The position numbers were made by a program, and so were the translations under genes. The notes under the pieces are model-generated. The model ran no database searches and was not told the origin of the DNA. It saw only the letters and a program-made list of their open reading frames with translations. Shown in pieces: positions 25,405 through 33,319 of a DNA stretch of 64,000 nucleotides. Positions within the stretch are counted from its first letter, which is position 1; each line of letters begins with the position of its first letter. This stretch comes from Terribacillus aidingensis (GTDB lineage: Bacteria > Bacillota > Bacilli > Bacillales > Amphibacillaceae): the NCBI RefSeq assembly GCF_900215625.1, contig NZ_OBEK01000006.1, positions 1-64,000 of the forward strand, given 5' to 3'.

Positions 25405-26211
25405 TCAATTTCGGAAGTCATCTGTCGTTCGCCGGTAAACATTCGGCGTGACGCCGACATATTTTTTAAACACCCGATAAAAAGTCGATACTGCTTCAAA
25501 TCCCACTTCAAAGCAGATCGAGACAATCTCACGGTCTGATTCTTGCAGCATTTTCTTCGCTTTTATCAGTCGTACTTCTGTGAGGAATTGATATGGCGTT
25601 GTATCATACATTTCTTTGAAAACTTGATTCATATAGCGACTGCTCACTCCGGCTTTCGCTGCCAATTCCTCCATACTTGCAATCTCAAAATATCGAGTCT
25701 CTAAATGGTTCTTCAGCCATTTAGCTCTTCTTGCATTCATATCCTGCGTCATATCCTCCTGCTGCATGATCGTCAGCTGATATAACACCTGTGCCAGCAA
25801 AAGCTTTAACCCAATTGCATGAATAGGATGAACTTGCGATTGCTCGAACAGCATTTTCCGCAGCAGCTGCCGAATTTCACTGCTTTCAAACAAAGATAGA
25901 TTCAACACGCGCGACACCGAAAAAACCGGTTCTACTAAATAAGCGTTAACATCCTCTGCCAGATGATGGCTATTAAACTCCAGTACAAGCACCGTCATCT
26001 TCGAAAGAGCGTGAATAGCATGCTCCGTATGAGGAGAAATGAGCACAATACTGTCCGGCCGCAGCTCTTGGCTGCTATTATGCAGTTCACATCGGCCTTC
26101 TCCATCCAAAACATAAAGCAGTTGATGGGAGATATCATGCTGATGCCGGGCAACCTCATTTTTTTCCTGATGCTTATTTTCATAAAGTTTGATGGTATGC
26201 TTCTCACTCAC
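25405..26211 (-). CDS. AraC family transcriptional regulator of the Gfo/TRAP operon
   Basis: 268 aa. Residues about 15-85 form a cupin sensor (ARHQHDISHQLLYVLDGEG, with histidines). The C-terminal hundred residues carry two helix-turn-helix motifs: ASMEELAAKAGVSSRYMNQVF and IVSICFEVGFEAVSTFYRVFKK, then VGVTPNVYRR. Start: GGAGGT lies seven bases before GTG 26211; the ATG at 26226 is part of that ribosome binding site. It lies immediately upstream of the catabolic operon and in the same direction, so it is the natural sugar-responsive activator. Confidence 0.85.
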   Translation of the reverse strand: MSEKHTIKLYENKHQEKNEVARHQHDISHQLLYVLDGEGRCELHNSSQELRPDSIVLISPHTEHAIHALSKMTVLVLEFNSHHLAEDVNAYLVEPVFSVSRVLNLSLFESSEIRQLLRKMLFEQSQVHPIHAIGLKLLLAQVLYQLTIMQQEDMTQDMNARRAKWLKNHLETRYFEIASMEELAAKAGVSSRYMNQVFKEMYDTTPYQFLTEVRLIKAKKMLQESDREIVSICFEVGFEAVSTFYRVFKKYVGVTPNVYRRTTDDFRN

Positions 26212-26228
26212 CGTTTTTACCTCCATAT

Positions 26229-26267
26229 AAAAAGGCCGGGATGCACATTAGGCATCCCGGCCTTTTT
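26229..26267 (-). terminator. Terminator after the CorC-type gene
   Basis: AAAAAGGCCGGGATGC (26229-26244) pairs with GCATCCCGGCCTTTTT (26252-26267). A very strong bidirectional-looking hairpin, just upstream of the AraC gene. Confidence 0.9.
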
Positions 26268-26281
26268 CTCCGCTCTTGTTT

Positions 26282-27610
26282 TCACGCTTCCATGACAGGA
26301 AGCTGTTTTTGTTCCAGGATGCGCAGTTCAATCATTAGGATCTGATGGTTATCCATTTCGATAACCTCCCACTCATTTCCTGCTTCATCCACAACAGTTG
26401 TTTTATCATCCACTTCATCACTCTTAACGAATATCCAGCCGCCGATTGTATCCACATCATCCCGATCGTCGAATACAAAGTCAAATTGATCTTCAAGATC
26501 GTCCAGCAGCACACGGCCATTGATATGATAAGTAAGACCATCGACTTCTTGAACATCCGGTACTTCATCGTCATCAAACTCATCGTGAATTTCACCAACA
26601 ATTTCTTCTAAGATGTCTTCCATCGTCAGAATACCTGCTGTACCGCCATACTCATCCACTACAAGCGCGATGTGTACACGTTCTGTCTGCATCTTCAAAA
26701 GGGCATTCTGCAGTGAAGTTCCTTCATGAATTGTAGGCAGTTCATGGATGAAGTTAGGCAGGTTCTGTCTTCTGCCGGCAGCAAAATCTGTCAGCATTTC
26801 TTTCACATTAACGAATCCGATAATATGGTCTTTATCTCCATCATCTGTCACTAGGTAACGGGTAAATTGATGTTCATCTATCACTTCAATAACTTCAGCA
26901 GCTGTCATGGATTTCTCCAAAGTTACCACTTGTGTCCGCGGTACCATAATGTCTTTTGCTACACGTTCATCAAATGTGAAGATATTCTCCATATAACTAA
27001 GTTCTGTTTTGTTAATCTCACCACTTTGATAGCTCTGCGTCATGATAATACGCAGTTCCTCTTCCGAGTGCGCTGATTCATGAGCTGCCGGCTTCACACC
27101 AAACATTCTTAAAAACACACGCGCAGATCCGTTCAGCAAATAGATGAATGGTGCCATCAATTTACCAAACCAATACAACGGTGGCCCTAGGATTAATGTC
27201 AGCTGCTCTGTATACTGAATCGCCAATGTCTTTGGTGCCAGCTCTCCAATTACAACATGTAAAAATGTAACCGATGCAAAAGCAATTGCATACGAGAGAA
27301 TGGTAGACAGAGATTCAGAGAGACCAAACTCATGGAAAAGCGGATGCAGTATTTTCTCGACTGTAGGCTCACCTAATGCACCCAATACAAGGGCAGTGAC
27401 CGTAATTCCCAACTGACACGCTGACAAGTAATAGTCAAGGTTATCCACTAGTTTGCGGACAATAATGGCCCGTTTGTTACCCTCAGCGACAAGCTGATCG
27501 ATGCGCGACATACGCACTTTCACGACAGAAAATTCCGCACCTACGAAAAAGGCTGTAAAAATGATGAATAACACAACTAAACTTAAATTTATGACTATTG
27601 ATGGGTCCAA
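26282..27610 (-). CDS. HlyC/CorC family transporter (DUF21-CBS-CorC domains)
   Basis: 442 aa. N-terminal DUF21 membrane domain with about four hydrophobic segments (5-25, 60-80, 95-118, 135-155; [34 protein letters not shown]), then two CBS domains ([10 protein letters not shown] from about 218, [22 protein letters not shown] near 318-340), then a CorC_HlyC domain. B. subtilis relatives include YhdP/MpfA, a magnesium exporter. TTG 27610 is the start, with AAGGGAG four bases upstream inside a hairpin. A manganese riboswitch controls the gene immediately upstream in the same direction, so manganese may be the substrate here; this is inference. Confidence 0.88.
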   Translation of the reverse strand: MDPSIVINLSLVVLFIIFTAFFVGAEFSVVKVRMSRIDQLVAEGNKRAIIVRKLVDNLDYYLSACQLGITVTALVLGALGEPTVEKILHPLFHEFGLSESLSTILSYAIAFASVTFLHVVIGELAPKTLAIQYTEQLTLILGPPLYWFGKLMAPFIYLLNGSARVFLRMFGVKPAAHESAHSEEELRIIMTQSYQSGEINKTELSYMENIFTFDERVAKDIMVPRTQVVTLEKSMTAAEVIEVIDEHQFTRYLVTDDGDKDHIIGFVNVKEMLTDFAAGRRQNLPNFIHELPTIHEGTSLQNALLKMQTERVHIALVVDEYGGTAGILTMEDILEEIVGEIHDEFDDDEVPDVQEVDGLTYHINGRVLLDDLEDQFDFVFDDRDDVDTIGGWIFVKSDEVDDKTTVVDEAGNEWEVIEMDNHQILMIELRILEQKQLPVMEA

Positions 27611-27615
27611 TTAGC

Positions 27616-27635
27616 TCCCTTCTTAAACGAAGGGA
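27616..27635 (-). promoter_or_regulatory. Hairpin occluding the ribosome binding site of the CorC-type gene
   Basis: On the minus strand TCCCTTC (27629-27635) pairs with GAAGGGA (27616-27622), loop GTTTAA. The 3' arm contains the Shine-Dalgarno AAGGGAG. The rest of the 177-bp gap (27611-27787) shows no M-box or second Mn riboswitch. Confidence 0.4.
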
Positions 27636-27787
27636 TTCACCTCACTTATTTATTTGATAGTTTACAAGCAGATTAGTAAAATAGCTGCGACACCTAGACG
27701 AGGAGCAGCTCCAGTAAAACTTTTATCCTGTATTGATGTTACCTTCAGCAAAGCCTTCCCAATGCAATCTCCCCCTTCATCATGTGT

Positions 27788-28177
27788 CTACGCTAAAATC
27801 CGAACTTGCCTATCATCGGTTGCGCATTTTTCATTTGCAAAAACAAGCTTGGTCTTCAGTTCATATCTAGTGGTAGTGGAGCTTGGTTCCAATTCTTCCG
27901 GCAATCGAAAGGTGAACGGCTTATTCAGCTGTTCATTGGATTTCAGCTGCTTTGACATAAAGATGCTAAGTACATTCTTTATATTCACTATTTTATCGTT
28001 TGCGCTGTTTTTTATAACCAAATCGCAATCTAATCTGTTTAAACTTTGGTCTTTCCAGCCTCCATGGAGCTGAAAATGCCCTTCAATTTTTTCGCCTGCT
28101 TGATAGCTTGCCTGGTCCAATACGAGCGTAATGGATGGCGCCCGCATCTGCATCATCTCTAAACACTTCTTTAACAC
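27788..28177 (-). CDS. Spo0M-like (arrestin-fold) protein
   Basis: 129 aa. Resembles the N-terminal half of Spo0M-type proteins: MQMRAPSITLVLDQASYQAGEKIEGHFQLHGG is the characteristic beta-sandwich start near residues 9-40, followed by LNRLDCDLVIK. Full-length Spo0M is about 260 aa; this is a single-domain form, which I recall in other Bacilli. GTG 28177 has GGAGG nine bases upstream; the frame to 28228 runs into the riboswitch terminator and is not used. First gene after a manganese riboswitch, with the CorC-type transporter downstream. Role unknown; perhaps a scaffold for the transporter. Confidence 0.72.
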   Translation of the reverse strand: MLKKCLEMMQMRAPSITLVLDQASYQAGEKIEGHFQLHGGWKDQSLNRLDCDLVIKNSANDKIVNIKNVLSIFMSKQLKSNEQLNKPFTFRLPEELEPSSTTTRYELKTKLVFANEKCATDDRQVRILA

Positions 28178-28204
28178 GGCTTTGTTCCTCCATTTATTTG
28201 TACT

Positions 28205-28357
28205 AAATGAAAAGGACCTCCACATCATGAAGGTCCAGTCCGTAATCAGCCTTCACCAAATTGGCAAAGGTCTGGCAAACAACTTAACGTTGTCAGTTAA
28301 ACCGGCGACAGCAAGCTATCACGTATTGTCGACTTAACTGGAAGCTACTCCCCTTTG
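28205..28357 (-). ncRNA. yybP-ykoY manganese riboswitch with terminator
   Basis: On the minus strand the aptamer runs from AAAGGGGAGTAG (28345-28356) through AGTCGACAATACGTGA, GTCGCCGG and TGACAACG to GCCAGACCTTTG (28265-28276). These blocks align, as I recall it, with the L. lactis yybP-ykoY structure. A terminator follows: GGACCT (28231-28236) with AGGTCC (28214-28219), then TTTT. Mn2+ binding should favour antitermination. The first downstream gene is the Spo0M-like gene, then the CorC-type transporter. Confidence 0.92.
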
Positions 28358-28393
28358 GAGCAATCACAATCGTATTCTACTAATCTGAGATAA

Positions 28394-28422
28394 AGTCTAC
28401 ACCAGTTCTGTATCTCTGTCAA
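28394..28422 (-). promoter_or_regulatory. Promoter of the manganese riboswitch unit
   Basis: TTGACA (28417-28422), 17-bp spacer, TAGACT (28394-28399) on the minus strand, beginning 12 bp after the stop of the DinB gene and about 35 bp before the aptamer. Confidence 0.75.
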
Positions 28423-28433
28423 TATACACCAGA

Positions 28434-28976
28434 TTACATTCGATTTACCGGGTAGGTTGCGGAAGCGAAGTACCGCTCATGCAGAATATTATGGTGATGG
28501 CGCTCATGCCCAAGCAGGATATAGGCAAGTGCTCGAACAGAAGTGATGTAATTATTGGCCATTCCCTGCCTCGTCCAATCTTGATCGTTCAACGATTCTA
28601 CTAACGCAATAGTGGAAGCACGTACAGCCTTATACTGTGCCAGCAGGCTAGCAACTGTCATACCTGTGAAATCCGCCTGCTGCACGTAAGCATCTTCTCG
28701 GAAACCAGGCAGCGGCGTTACATCTCCGCGGGCGATTGTCAGCAGCCGATAAGCAAGGATGCGCTCTGTATCGGTCAGATGTCCAACGACTTCCTTAATC
28801 GTCCATTTATCTGTTCCATATGCAAAGGATGCTTGCTGATCCGTTAAGCCCTGCAGCAAGTTTGTTGTCATGCGCTCTTGTTCCTTAAATAAAGCAACAA
28901 TATTTCCCTCTGGTACTAGTTTCATGTAATCTTGATAATAAGCAGGGTATTCCGTTTTACTAGGTTTTTCTGCCAT
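28434..28976 (-). CDS. DinB family protein (DinB_2, putative metal-dependent)
   Basis: 180 aa four-helix-bundle protein. The three histidines that normally bind a metal are present: VVGHLTDTE near residue 65, and GHERHHHNILHERY near 155. Length and the sequence KWTIKEVVGHLTDTERILAYRLL are typical of YfiT-like DinB proteins of Bacillus, which are often putative thiol transferases or hydrolases; the reaction here is unknown. Single gene. Confidence 0.82.
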   Translation of the reverse strand: MAEKPSKTEYPAYYQDYMKLVPEGNIVALFKEQERMTTNLLQGLTDQQASFAYGTDKWTIKEVVGHLTDTERILAYRLLTIARGDVTPLPGFREDAYVQQADFTGMTVASLLAQYKAVRASTIALVESLNDQDWTRQGMANNYITSVRALAYILLGHERHHHNILHERYFASATYPVNRM

Positions 28977-29061
28977 AGGATCACCTTTTTCTTCATATAG
29001 TTTCTGCTAGTGCTTTATAGATGACAATAATGCTATTTTCCCTGAAGGTAAAGGATTCATG

Positions 29062-29092
29062 CCTGATTTCTGCGAAAATAGCAGAAATCAGG
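29062..29092. repeat. 12-bp perfect inverted repeat in the intergenic region
   Basis: CCTGATTTCTGC (29062-29073) and GCAGAAATCAGG (29081-29092), 7-base loop. A T7 run follows at 29102-29108 after a 9-base interval, too far for an ordinary terminator. Lies in the 249-bp gap between the divergent DinB and kinase-like genes, so it could be an operator or a cruciform element. Otherwise nothing is seen in this gap. Confidence 0.6.
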
Positions 29093-29225
29093 ACGTTACA
29101 GTTTTTTTAAACATGCGGCGGACTAGCTTTTTACTATTTTTATGCACCGACTTCCCTGTTTGTGCGTATAAATAAATACACTTCCTCCGTACAAGCCCTT
29201 GTTGCGCAGCAAAGGAGCGCTGAAA

Positions 29226-29864
29226 ATGACCGATTTCAAACAGATTGTAGAACAGATTCAAATGACAGGACCTGATTCCATGCCAAATCTGAAAGCATAT
29301 CCAACCGCCCTTGAACTAATCGGGACCGGACGGAGCGCATTTGCATTTCGAATCTTGGAATCTTCACTTGTAATAAAGGTATTCTTTCCAGCCTTCCAGC
29401 ATATTGCAGCTGAGGAAGCAGCAATCTACCAAACGTTAGCCGCAAGTCACTACTTCCCGGATTTGCACGATGCTGGTCAGAACTATTTAGTCATAGACTA
29501 TATTCCCGGTTACACATTGTATGATTGCCTGCGTAAAGGTATACCGATTCAAGATCATCATATAGTGGAAATTGAGCATGCCTTGCGCTTTGCTGCCGCA
29601 CAAGGATTGAACCCTTCGGATATACATCTGCGCAATATTTTAATCACGCCAACTGGTGACATCCGACTGATTGATCCTGCACGATTCCGACAGCAGAAAC
29701 AATGTACCCAGTGGAAGGACCTGCACATTGCGTATGAAAAACTATATAAGAAAAAAATATTTCCAAAGAAAATACCTAGCATTCTCTTAGAACTGATTGC
29801 CTATCTGTACAAGAAACGAAAATCCTTCACAGTTCAAGCACCGCCTAATAAAGCCATTCGGTAA
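29226..29864 (+). CDS. Protein kinase-like protein (YrzF-type)
   Basis: 212 aa, short eukaryotic-like kinase fold. Visible: glycine loop IGTGRSAFAF near residue 32, VIKVF lysine near 48, hinge LVIDYIPGYTLYDC near 97, and an altered catalytic segment GLNPSDIHLRNILI near 128 in which the normal HxD is SD. The metal-binding DFG is IDPARF near 150. Similar changes occur in the B. subtilis YrzF/YbdM group. Start ATG 29226 with AAAGGAG; a longer frame from 29199 lacks one. Nine bases before the next gene. Substrate unknown. Confidence 0.75.
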   Translation: MTDFKQIVEQIQMTGPDSMPNLKAYPTALELIGTGRSAFAFRILESSLVIKVFFPAFQHIAAEEAAIYQTLAASHYFPDLHDAGQNYLVIDYIPGYTLYDCLRKGIPIQDHHIVEIEHALRFAAAQGLNPSDIHLRNILITPTGDIRLIDPARFRQQKQCTQWKDLHIAYEKLYKKKIFPKKIPSILLELIAYLYKKRKSFTVQAPPNKAIR

Positions 29865-29873
29865 AGGAGACTG

Positions 29874-30287
29874 ATGATGACCATTACTATCTCACAAGCA
29901 GAAGCATATCAAATTGAACGTATTGTCCACAGCGGATTAGAACGTGCACATACAGCAGCGCTTATTGAAGCAGGCAACATTACCGCAATTAAAGCGAGCT
30001 ATCCAGATGCCAACCCTGAAATACTAGAGTCAAAAAAGGATAAACTAGCAGCTGCGCTGACAGAAGGCTATAGCATTTCGTTTCCTACATTTAACGGCGT
30101 CCGCAACCTGCTTCAGCTGCGTTTCGGTAAGGAAGAAGGGAAGGATTATGTTACAGATAACAAGACCGTTCAGGGGCTGGAAACAGACGAGGCAACAGCA
30201 GCCATCTTACGCACCATGTTTGAGCCATTATGGAAAGTGGAGACCGCTCTCGGTCAGCTAACTATTACACATATTAGTAAATTATAA
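29874..30287 (+). CDS. Hypothetical protein, co-transcribed with the kinase-like gene
   Basis: 137 aa, soluble, mixed helix and strand. I do not recognise the family. Visible: a helical N-terminal half, then ISFPTFNGVRNLLQLRFGKEEGKDYV in the middle, and a helical C-terminal half. Start ATG 29874 (or the adjacent ATG at 29877) with AAAGGAGACTG. Its position directly behind the kinase-like gene, with a shared terminator, suggests a functional partner; no more can be said. Confidence 0.7.
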   Translation: MMTITISQAEAYQIERIVHSGLERAHTAALIEAGNITAIKASYPDANPEILESKKDKLAAALTEGYSISFPTFNGVRNLLQLRFGKEEGKDYVTDNKTVQGLETDEATAAILRTMFEPLWKVETALGQLTITHISKL

Positions 30288-30323
30288 AAAAACTGCCGAC
30301 GCAGCATTGCGTCGGCAGTTTTT
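30288..30323. terminator. Bidirectional terminator
   Basis: ACTGCCGACGCA (30292-30303) pairs with TGCGTCGGCAGT (30308-30319), flanked by A and T runs on both sides. Shared by the 29874 gene and hup. Confidence 0.93.
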
Positions 30324-30337
30324 GTTAACAGCTATTC

Positions 30338-30610
30338 TTATTTTACAGCTTCTTTGAAATCTTTACCTGCTTTGAAAGCTGGCGCTTTAGATGCAGGGAT
30401 TGTAATTTCTTCACCAGTCTGCGGGTTACGGCCAGTACGTGCAGCACGCTCTCTCACTTCGAATGTTCCGAAGCCGACTAGCTGTACTTTTTCATCGTTA
30501 GCAAGTGTTTCAGAGATTGTTTCCAGTAGTGCGTCTACTGCTTTGCTTGCTTCTTTTTTAGATAATTCTGCTTGTTGTGCTACTGCTTCTACTAATTCTG
30601 CTTTGTTCAT
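30338..30610 (-). CDS. hup: DNA-binding protein HU
   Basis: 90 aa, the normal HU length. Nucleoid protein that bends and compacts DNA. Contains the family signature [23 protein letters not shown] near residues 45-67, where the flexible DNA-binding arm (RNPQTG) lies, and [16 protein letters not shown] at the end. ATG 30610 with GAGGTG upstream; an ATG nine bases earlier is part of the leader. Monocistronic, between two strong hairpins. Confidence 0.96.
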   Translation of the reverse strand: MNKAELVEAVAQQAELSKKEASKAVDALLETISETLANDEKVQLVGFGTFEVRERAARTGRNPQTGEEITIPASKAPAFKAGKDFKEAVK

Positions 30611-30713
30611 GAAAAACACCTCATTTTATAAATTTATACAAAACCTTCACGATGATGTAAAAGCTGTATGTTCAGTTGTTATTTAGGGAAGCGAACAGTT
30701 CCCTTATTTCCTT

Positions 30714-30722
30714 ATTATAGCA
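30714..30722 (-). promoter_or_regulatory. Extended -10 promoter of hup
   Basis: TGCTATAAT on the minus strand (TATAAT at 30714-30719 with an upstream TG), no clear -35. A GGGAA/TTCCC stem lies in the 5' leader (30686-30703). The remaining part of the 242-bp gap holds nothing else recognised. Confidence 0.5.
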
Positions 30723-30852
30723 TGTCTGCTTGTCAGAGGAACTATTAAACTACATTCTTAACATTGCTGCAACAGCATTTTAACAGGTTTCCTATGCAAA
30801 AGACAAGTAACCGATGATACAGTTATTCCCATTAACTTGATTTGTAACCCTA

Positions 30853-32322
30853 TCAAATAGTTTGATTTAACGATTTTACATGCTCTTTTACTCTTTGGAT
30901 GTTCTCCATCTTGTTGTCCCAGCATTTCTGGCTGAGGTCTACTGGATATTCCTCTGGGGATTTTGGACGTTTGTATTCATCCCACAAAAGCGACAGATTA
31001 TCTTTCGCATATGTCTGAATATCCTCAATTCTCGGCAGCTCATACACAAGCTGGCCATCCTGGAAAATCGTTTGCTGCAAGTTTACTGCATCATAATCTG
31101 TTACGAACTTGCTCACGTACGTATGGACAGGGTGGAACATCTTAAGATGATCCTCCTCCTGCGGATTTTCATCCTCCATGGCAATATAATCGCCCTCGGA
31201 TTTCTTGTTGATCCGATTGATGATTCGATAGACCTTTTTCAAGCCGGGAGTTGAAACTTTCTCCGGATTGCCGCTGATTTTGATAGTATCCTGCATTACA
31301 CCGTCATCCTCGATGCTCACCATCTTGTACACCGCGCCTAATGCTGGCTGATCGTACGCTGTAATCAGCTTTGTGCCAATGCCCCAAATATCGATTTTTG
31401 CACCTTGGGCTTTCAAACTTAAAATCGTTTCCTCGTCCAAGTCATTAGATGCGGAAATCTTTGTATCAGTAAACCCAGCTTCATCCAGCGCTTTTCTTGC
31501 TTTCTTGGACAAATAAGCAAGATCGCCACTATCGAGTCTGATGGCAGTAAAGTTAATGTTGTCACCCTGTTCTTTTGCAACGCGAATTGCATTCGGAATA
31601 CCAGAGCGAAGTGTATCGTATGTGTCGACAAGGAATGTACAATTCTTATGCCGTTCCGCATACTTTGTAAAAGCTATATACTCATTGCGATATGCCTGTA
31701 TTAAAGAATGTGCGAGTGTGCCCGCTACCGGTATACCAAACTTCTTGCCAGCACGCACATTCGAAGTTGCCTCAAATCCCCCAATATACGCAGCTCTTGT
31801 TCCCCACACTGCTGCATCCAGTTCATGCGCTCGGCGGCTTCCCATTTCAAGCGCAATCTCGTCCCCAAGCAGCTGCTTGATTCGAGATGCTTTTGTTGCA
31901 ATCAGGGTCTGGTAATTAACGATATTCAAAATTGCCGTTTCAACAAGCTGCGCTTCTGCTAATGGTGCTTCAATGCGCATGAGCGGTTCATTGCTGAACA
32001 CCAGCTCACCTTCTACAACAGAATATACTGTCCCAGTAAAGCGTAAATCTTTCAGATAAGCTAGGAAATCGCCCCCGTATCCCAACTCTTCCTTGAGATA
32101 AAGTAAATCGCTTTCCGTAAACCGGAACTGCTGCAAGTACTCTATCACACGCTCCAGCCCTGCAAATACTGCAAAGCCATTGCCAAACGGCAGTTTCCGG
32201 AACGAGACCTCAAAAACCGCCTTTTTTTCGTGCATCCCATCATTCCAATAAGTCTCCGCCATATTAATTTGATACAGATCTGTATGTAAACTCAGTCCAT
32301 CATCTGGATATTGCGAACTCAT
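30853..32322 (-). CDS. pncB: Nicotinate phosphoribosyltransferase
   Basis: 489 aa, the Bacillus-type long NAPRTase. Converts nicotinate and PRPP to nicotinate mononucleotide in the NAD salvage pathway. Family features: SLHTDLYQINMAETYW at the N-terminus, EMGSRRAHELDAAVWGTRAAYIGG near residue 160, VAGTLAHSLIQAY near 199 with the phosphorylated-histidine position, and RLDSGDLAYLSK near 262. ATG 32322 has GGAGGT seven bases upstream; a GTG at 32337 is part of that site. Single gene. Confidence 0.92.
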   Translation of the reverse strand: MSSQYPDDGLSLHTDLYQINMAETYWNDGMHEKKAVFEVSFRKLPFGNGFAVFAGLERVIEYLQQFRFTESDLLYLKEELGYGGDFLAYLKDLRFTGTVYSVVEGELVFSNEPLMRIEAPLAEAQLVETAILNIVNYQTLIATKASRIKQLLGDEIALEMGSRRAHELDAAVWGTRAAYIGGFEATSNVRAGKKFGIPVAGTLAHSLIQAYRNEYIAFTKYAERHKNCTFLVDTYDTLRSGIPNAIRVAKEQGDNINFTAIRLDSGDLAYLSKKARKALDEAGFTDTKISASNDLDEETILSLKAQGAKIDIWGIGTKLITAYDQPALGAVYKMVSIEDDGVMQDTIKISGNPEKVSTPGLKKVYRIINRINKKSEGDYIAMEDENPQEEDHLKMFHPVHTYVSKFVTDYDAVNLQQTIFQDGQLVYELPRIEDIQTYAKDNLSLLWDEYKRPKSPEEYPVDLSQKCWDNKMENIQRVKEHVKSLNQTI

Positions 32323-32439
32323 GCTTGAAACCTCCACTAATCAGCCCGTGCTTTTGACAGCTGTATTCCTGCATCCGTTTCCAAAGAACAGATAGCTTAT
32401 TCGTTCCATCTATTGTACCGCAAAAATTTAAAAAAACAT

Positions 32440-32478
32440 AAAAAATTGCCGAAAAACACCGTAAGATGCTTTCGGCAG
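32440..32478 (-). terminator. Terminator of the YolD-like gene
   Basis: TGCCGAAA (32470-32477) pairs with TTTCGGCA (32447-32454), followed on the minus strand by T6 (32440-32445). Confidence 0.8.
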
Positions 32479-32484
32479 CTTCTA

Positions 32485-32667
32485 TTAATGTATTTGCTGG
32501 ATACCTGCGATATGAATTGTCATTCGTTTCTTCTCCTTATTTACCAGACAAAGCGTTTGGTCAAAGAGATTCAGATCATGATATCTTCCAGTAAACGTTT
32601 GGAGCATGCCGTTCTCATAATAGGAGATCGTCATATCTCCATTTTCTTTTAACGCTTTTAATATCAA
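32485..32667 (-). CDS. Small YolD-like protein
   Basis: 60 aa. Resembles the C-terminal half of the YolD family: ITISYYENGMLQTFTGRYHDLNLFDQTLCL near residues 12-40, a small Sm-like beta barrel. YolD proteins are about 100 aa, so this one lacks the N-terminal helix-rich part. TTG 32667 has AAAGGAG upstream, and a good terminator follows, so it is a real gene although short. Function unknown; other YolD proteins sit next to UV-damage DNA polymerases, which are absent here. Confidence 0.65.
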   Translation of the reverse strand: MILKALKENGDMTISYYENGMLQTFTGRYHDLNLFDQTLCLVNKEKKRMTIHIAGIQQIH

Positions 32668-32709
32668 TTACACCATCTCCTTTCTGTATACCTCACACTT
32701 GCTACTGTT

Positions 32710-32737
32710 AGTATACAACATAAAGTAACCGCTTACA
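32710..32737 (-). promoter_or_regulatory. Promoter -10 and cre-like element of the YolD-like gene
   Basis: TATACT (32710-32715) on the minus strand with the pseudo-palindrome TGTAAGCGGTTACT (32724-32737) directly upstream. It differs from the cre consensus at two positions. The 269-bp gap 32668-32936 is otherwise empty; an open frame there (32668-32871) has no coding look. Confidence 0.35.
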
Positions 32738-32936
32738 CTAGACAGTGTGACCAATTTGTGAAGTTTTATACAAAAGGAAATGTATCTTTCAAACAAAAGC
32801 TTTGCAGGTAAGAAATCTTTTAAAATACGCGCTGTTATTGCATTCTGTTTTCGCTTTCTCAAGCCTGCCAATCCATATGTGTTGATGCCGCTCTGTCTGC
32901 TGTTCAGGAAAATTTAGATTCAGAGCTAAACGATAT

Positions 32937-33242
32937 TCATCGCCCAGCTCTTGCTTTCTCTTGCAGCACTAACACATATTCCCCAACTTGGTCCGCTTCA
33001 TATAAGTTCGTAATGCTTGTACTGTATTGCTTAATTATCGCCTCAAAGCGAACACCATCTTCTGGTACTTCCACGTGGAAATCATTCTTGTACAAAAGCA
33101 CAGCAACATCATGATACGCTTCACTTGTCACGTGGAACTTAAACCGTATTTCCTGCAGGATGTTCCCATCCTTTGAAGCAACTTCACGCGCATAATCAAA
33201 CGTATCCAGTTCCATGCCGTTTACAACCACTTTTCGGTTCAT
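32937..33242 (-). CDS. DUF3219 family protein (YkvR-like)
   Basis: 101 aa, soluble, beta-rich. The sequence VVVNGMELDTFDYAREV and FKFHVTSEAYHDVAVLLYKNDFHVEVPE match DUF3219, named after B. subtilis YkvR; function unknown. ATG with AAAGGAGAG upstream. Single gene followed, upstream, by the terminator of the MerR gene. Confidence 0.78.
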   Translation of the reverse strand: MNRKVVVNGMELDTFDYAREVASKDGNILQEIRFKFHVTSEAYHDVAVLLYKNDFHVEVPEDGVRFEAIIKQYSTSITNLYEADQVGEYVLVLQEKARAGR

Positions 33243-33292
33243 AATATCTCTCCTTTTTCAATAAGTGTAGCACCACTATATGTACGAATACA

Positions 33293-33319
33293 AAAAGCTG
33301 AGCATATCGCTCAGCCTTT
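33293..33319 (-). terminator. Terminator of the MerR-family gene
   Basis: GCTGAGC (33297-33303) pairs with GCTCAGC (33309-33315), with a run of A's on the left (T's on the minus strand) and T4 on the right. Confidence 0.8.

Noticed and set aside
27661-27787. In-frame open stretch of about 43 codons after the TAG of the Spo0M-like gene
   Set aside because: No start codon, and such an open stretch occurs by chance in roughly one case in eight; no protein family is evident. Readthrough was considered but is not supported.
27611-27787. A magnesium (M-box) or second manganese riboswitch in front of the CorC-type gene
   Set aside because: None of the conserved aptamer blocks is present; only the small hairpin over the ribosome binding site was found.
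28131-28337. Plus-strand frame across the manganese riboswitch
   Set aside because: The region is explained by the minus-strand aptamer and terminator.
32668-32871. 67-codon minus-strand frame next to the YolD-like gene
   Set aside because: No ribosome binding site, it covers the promoter region of the small gene, and the protein has no coding look.
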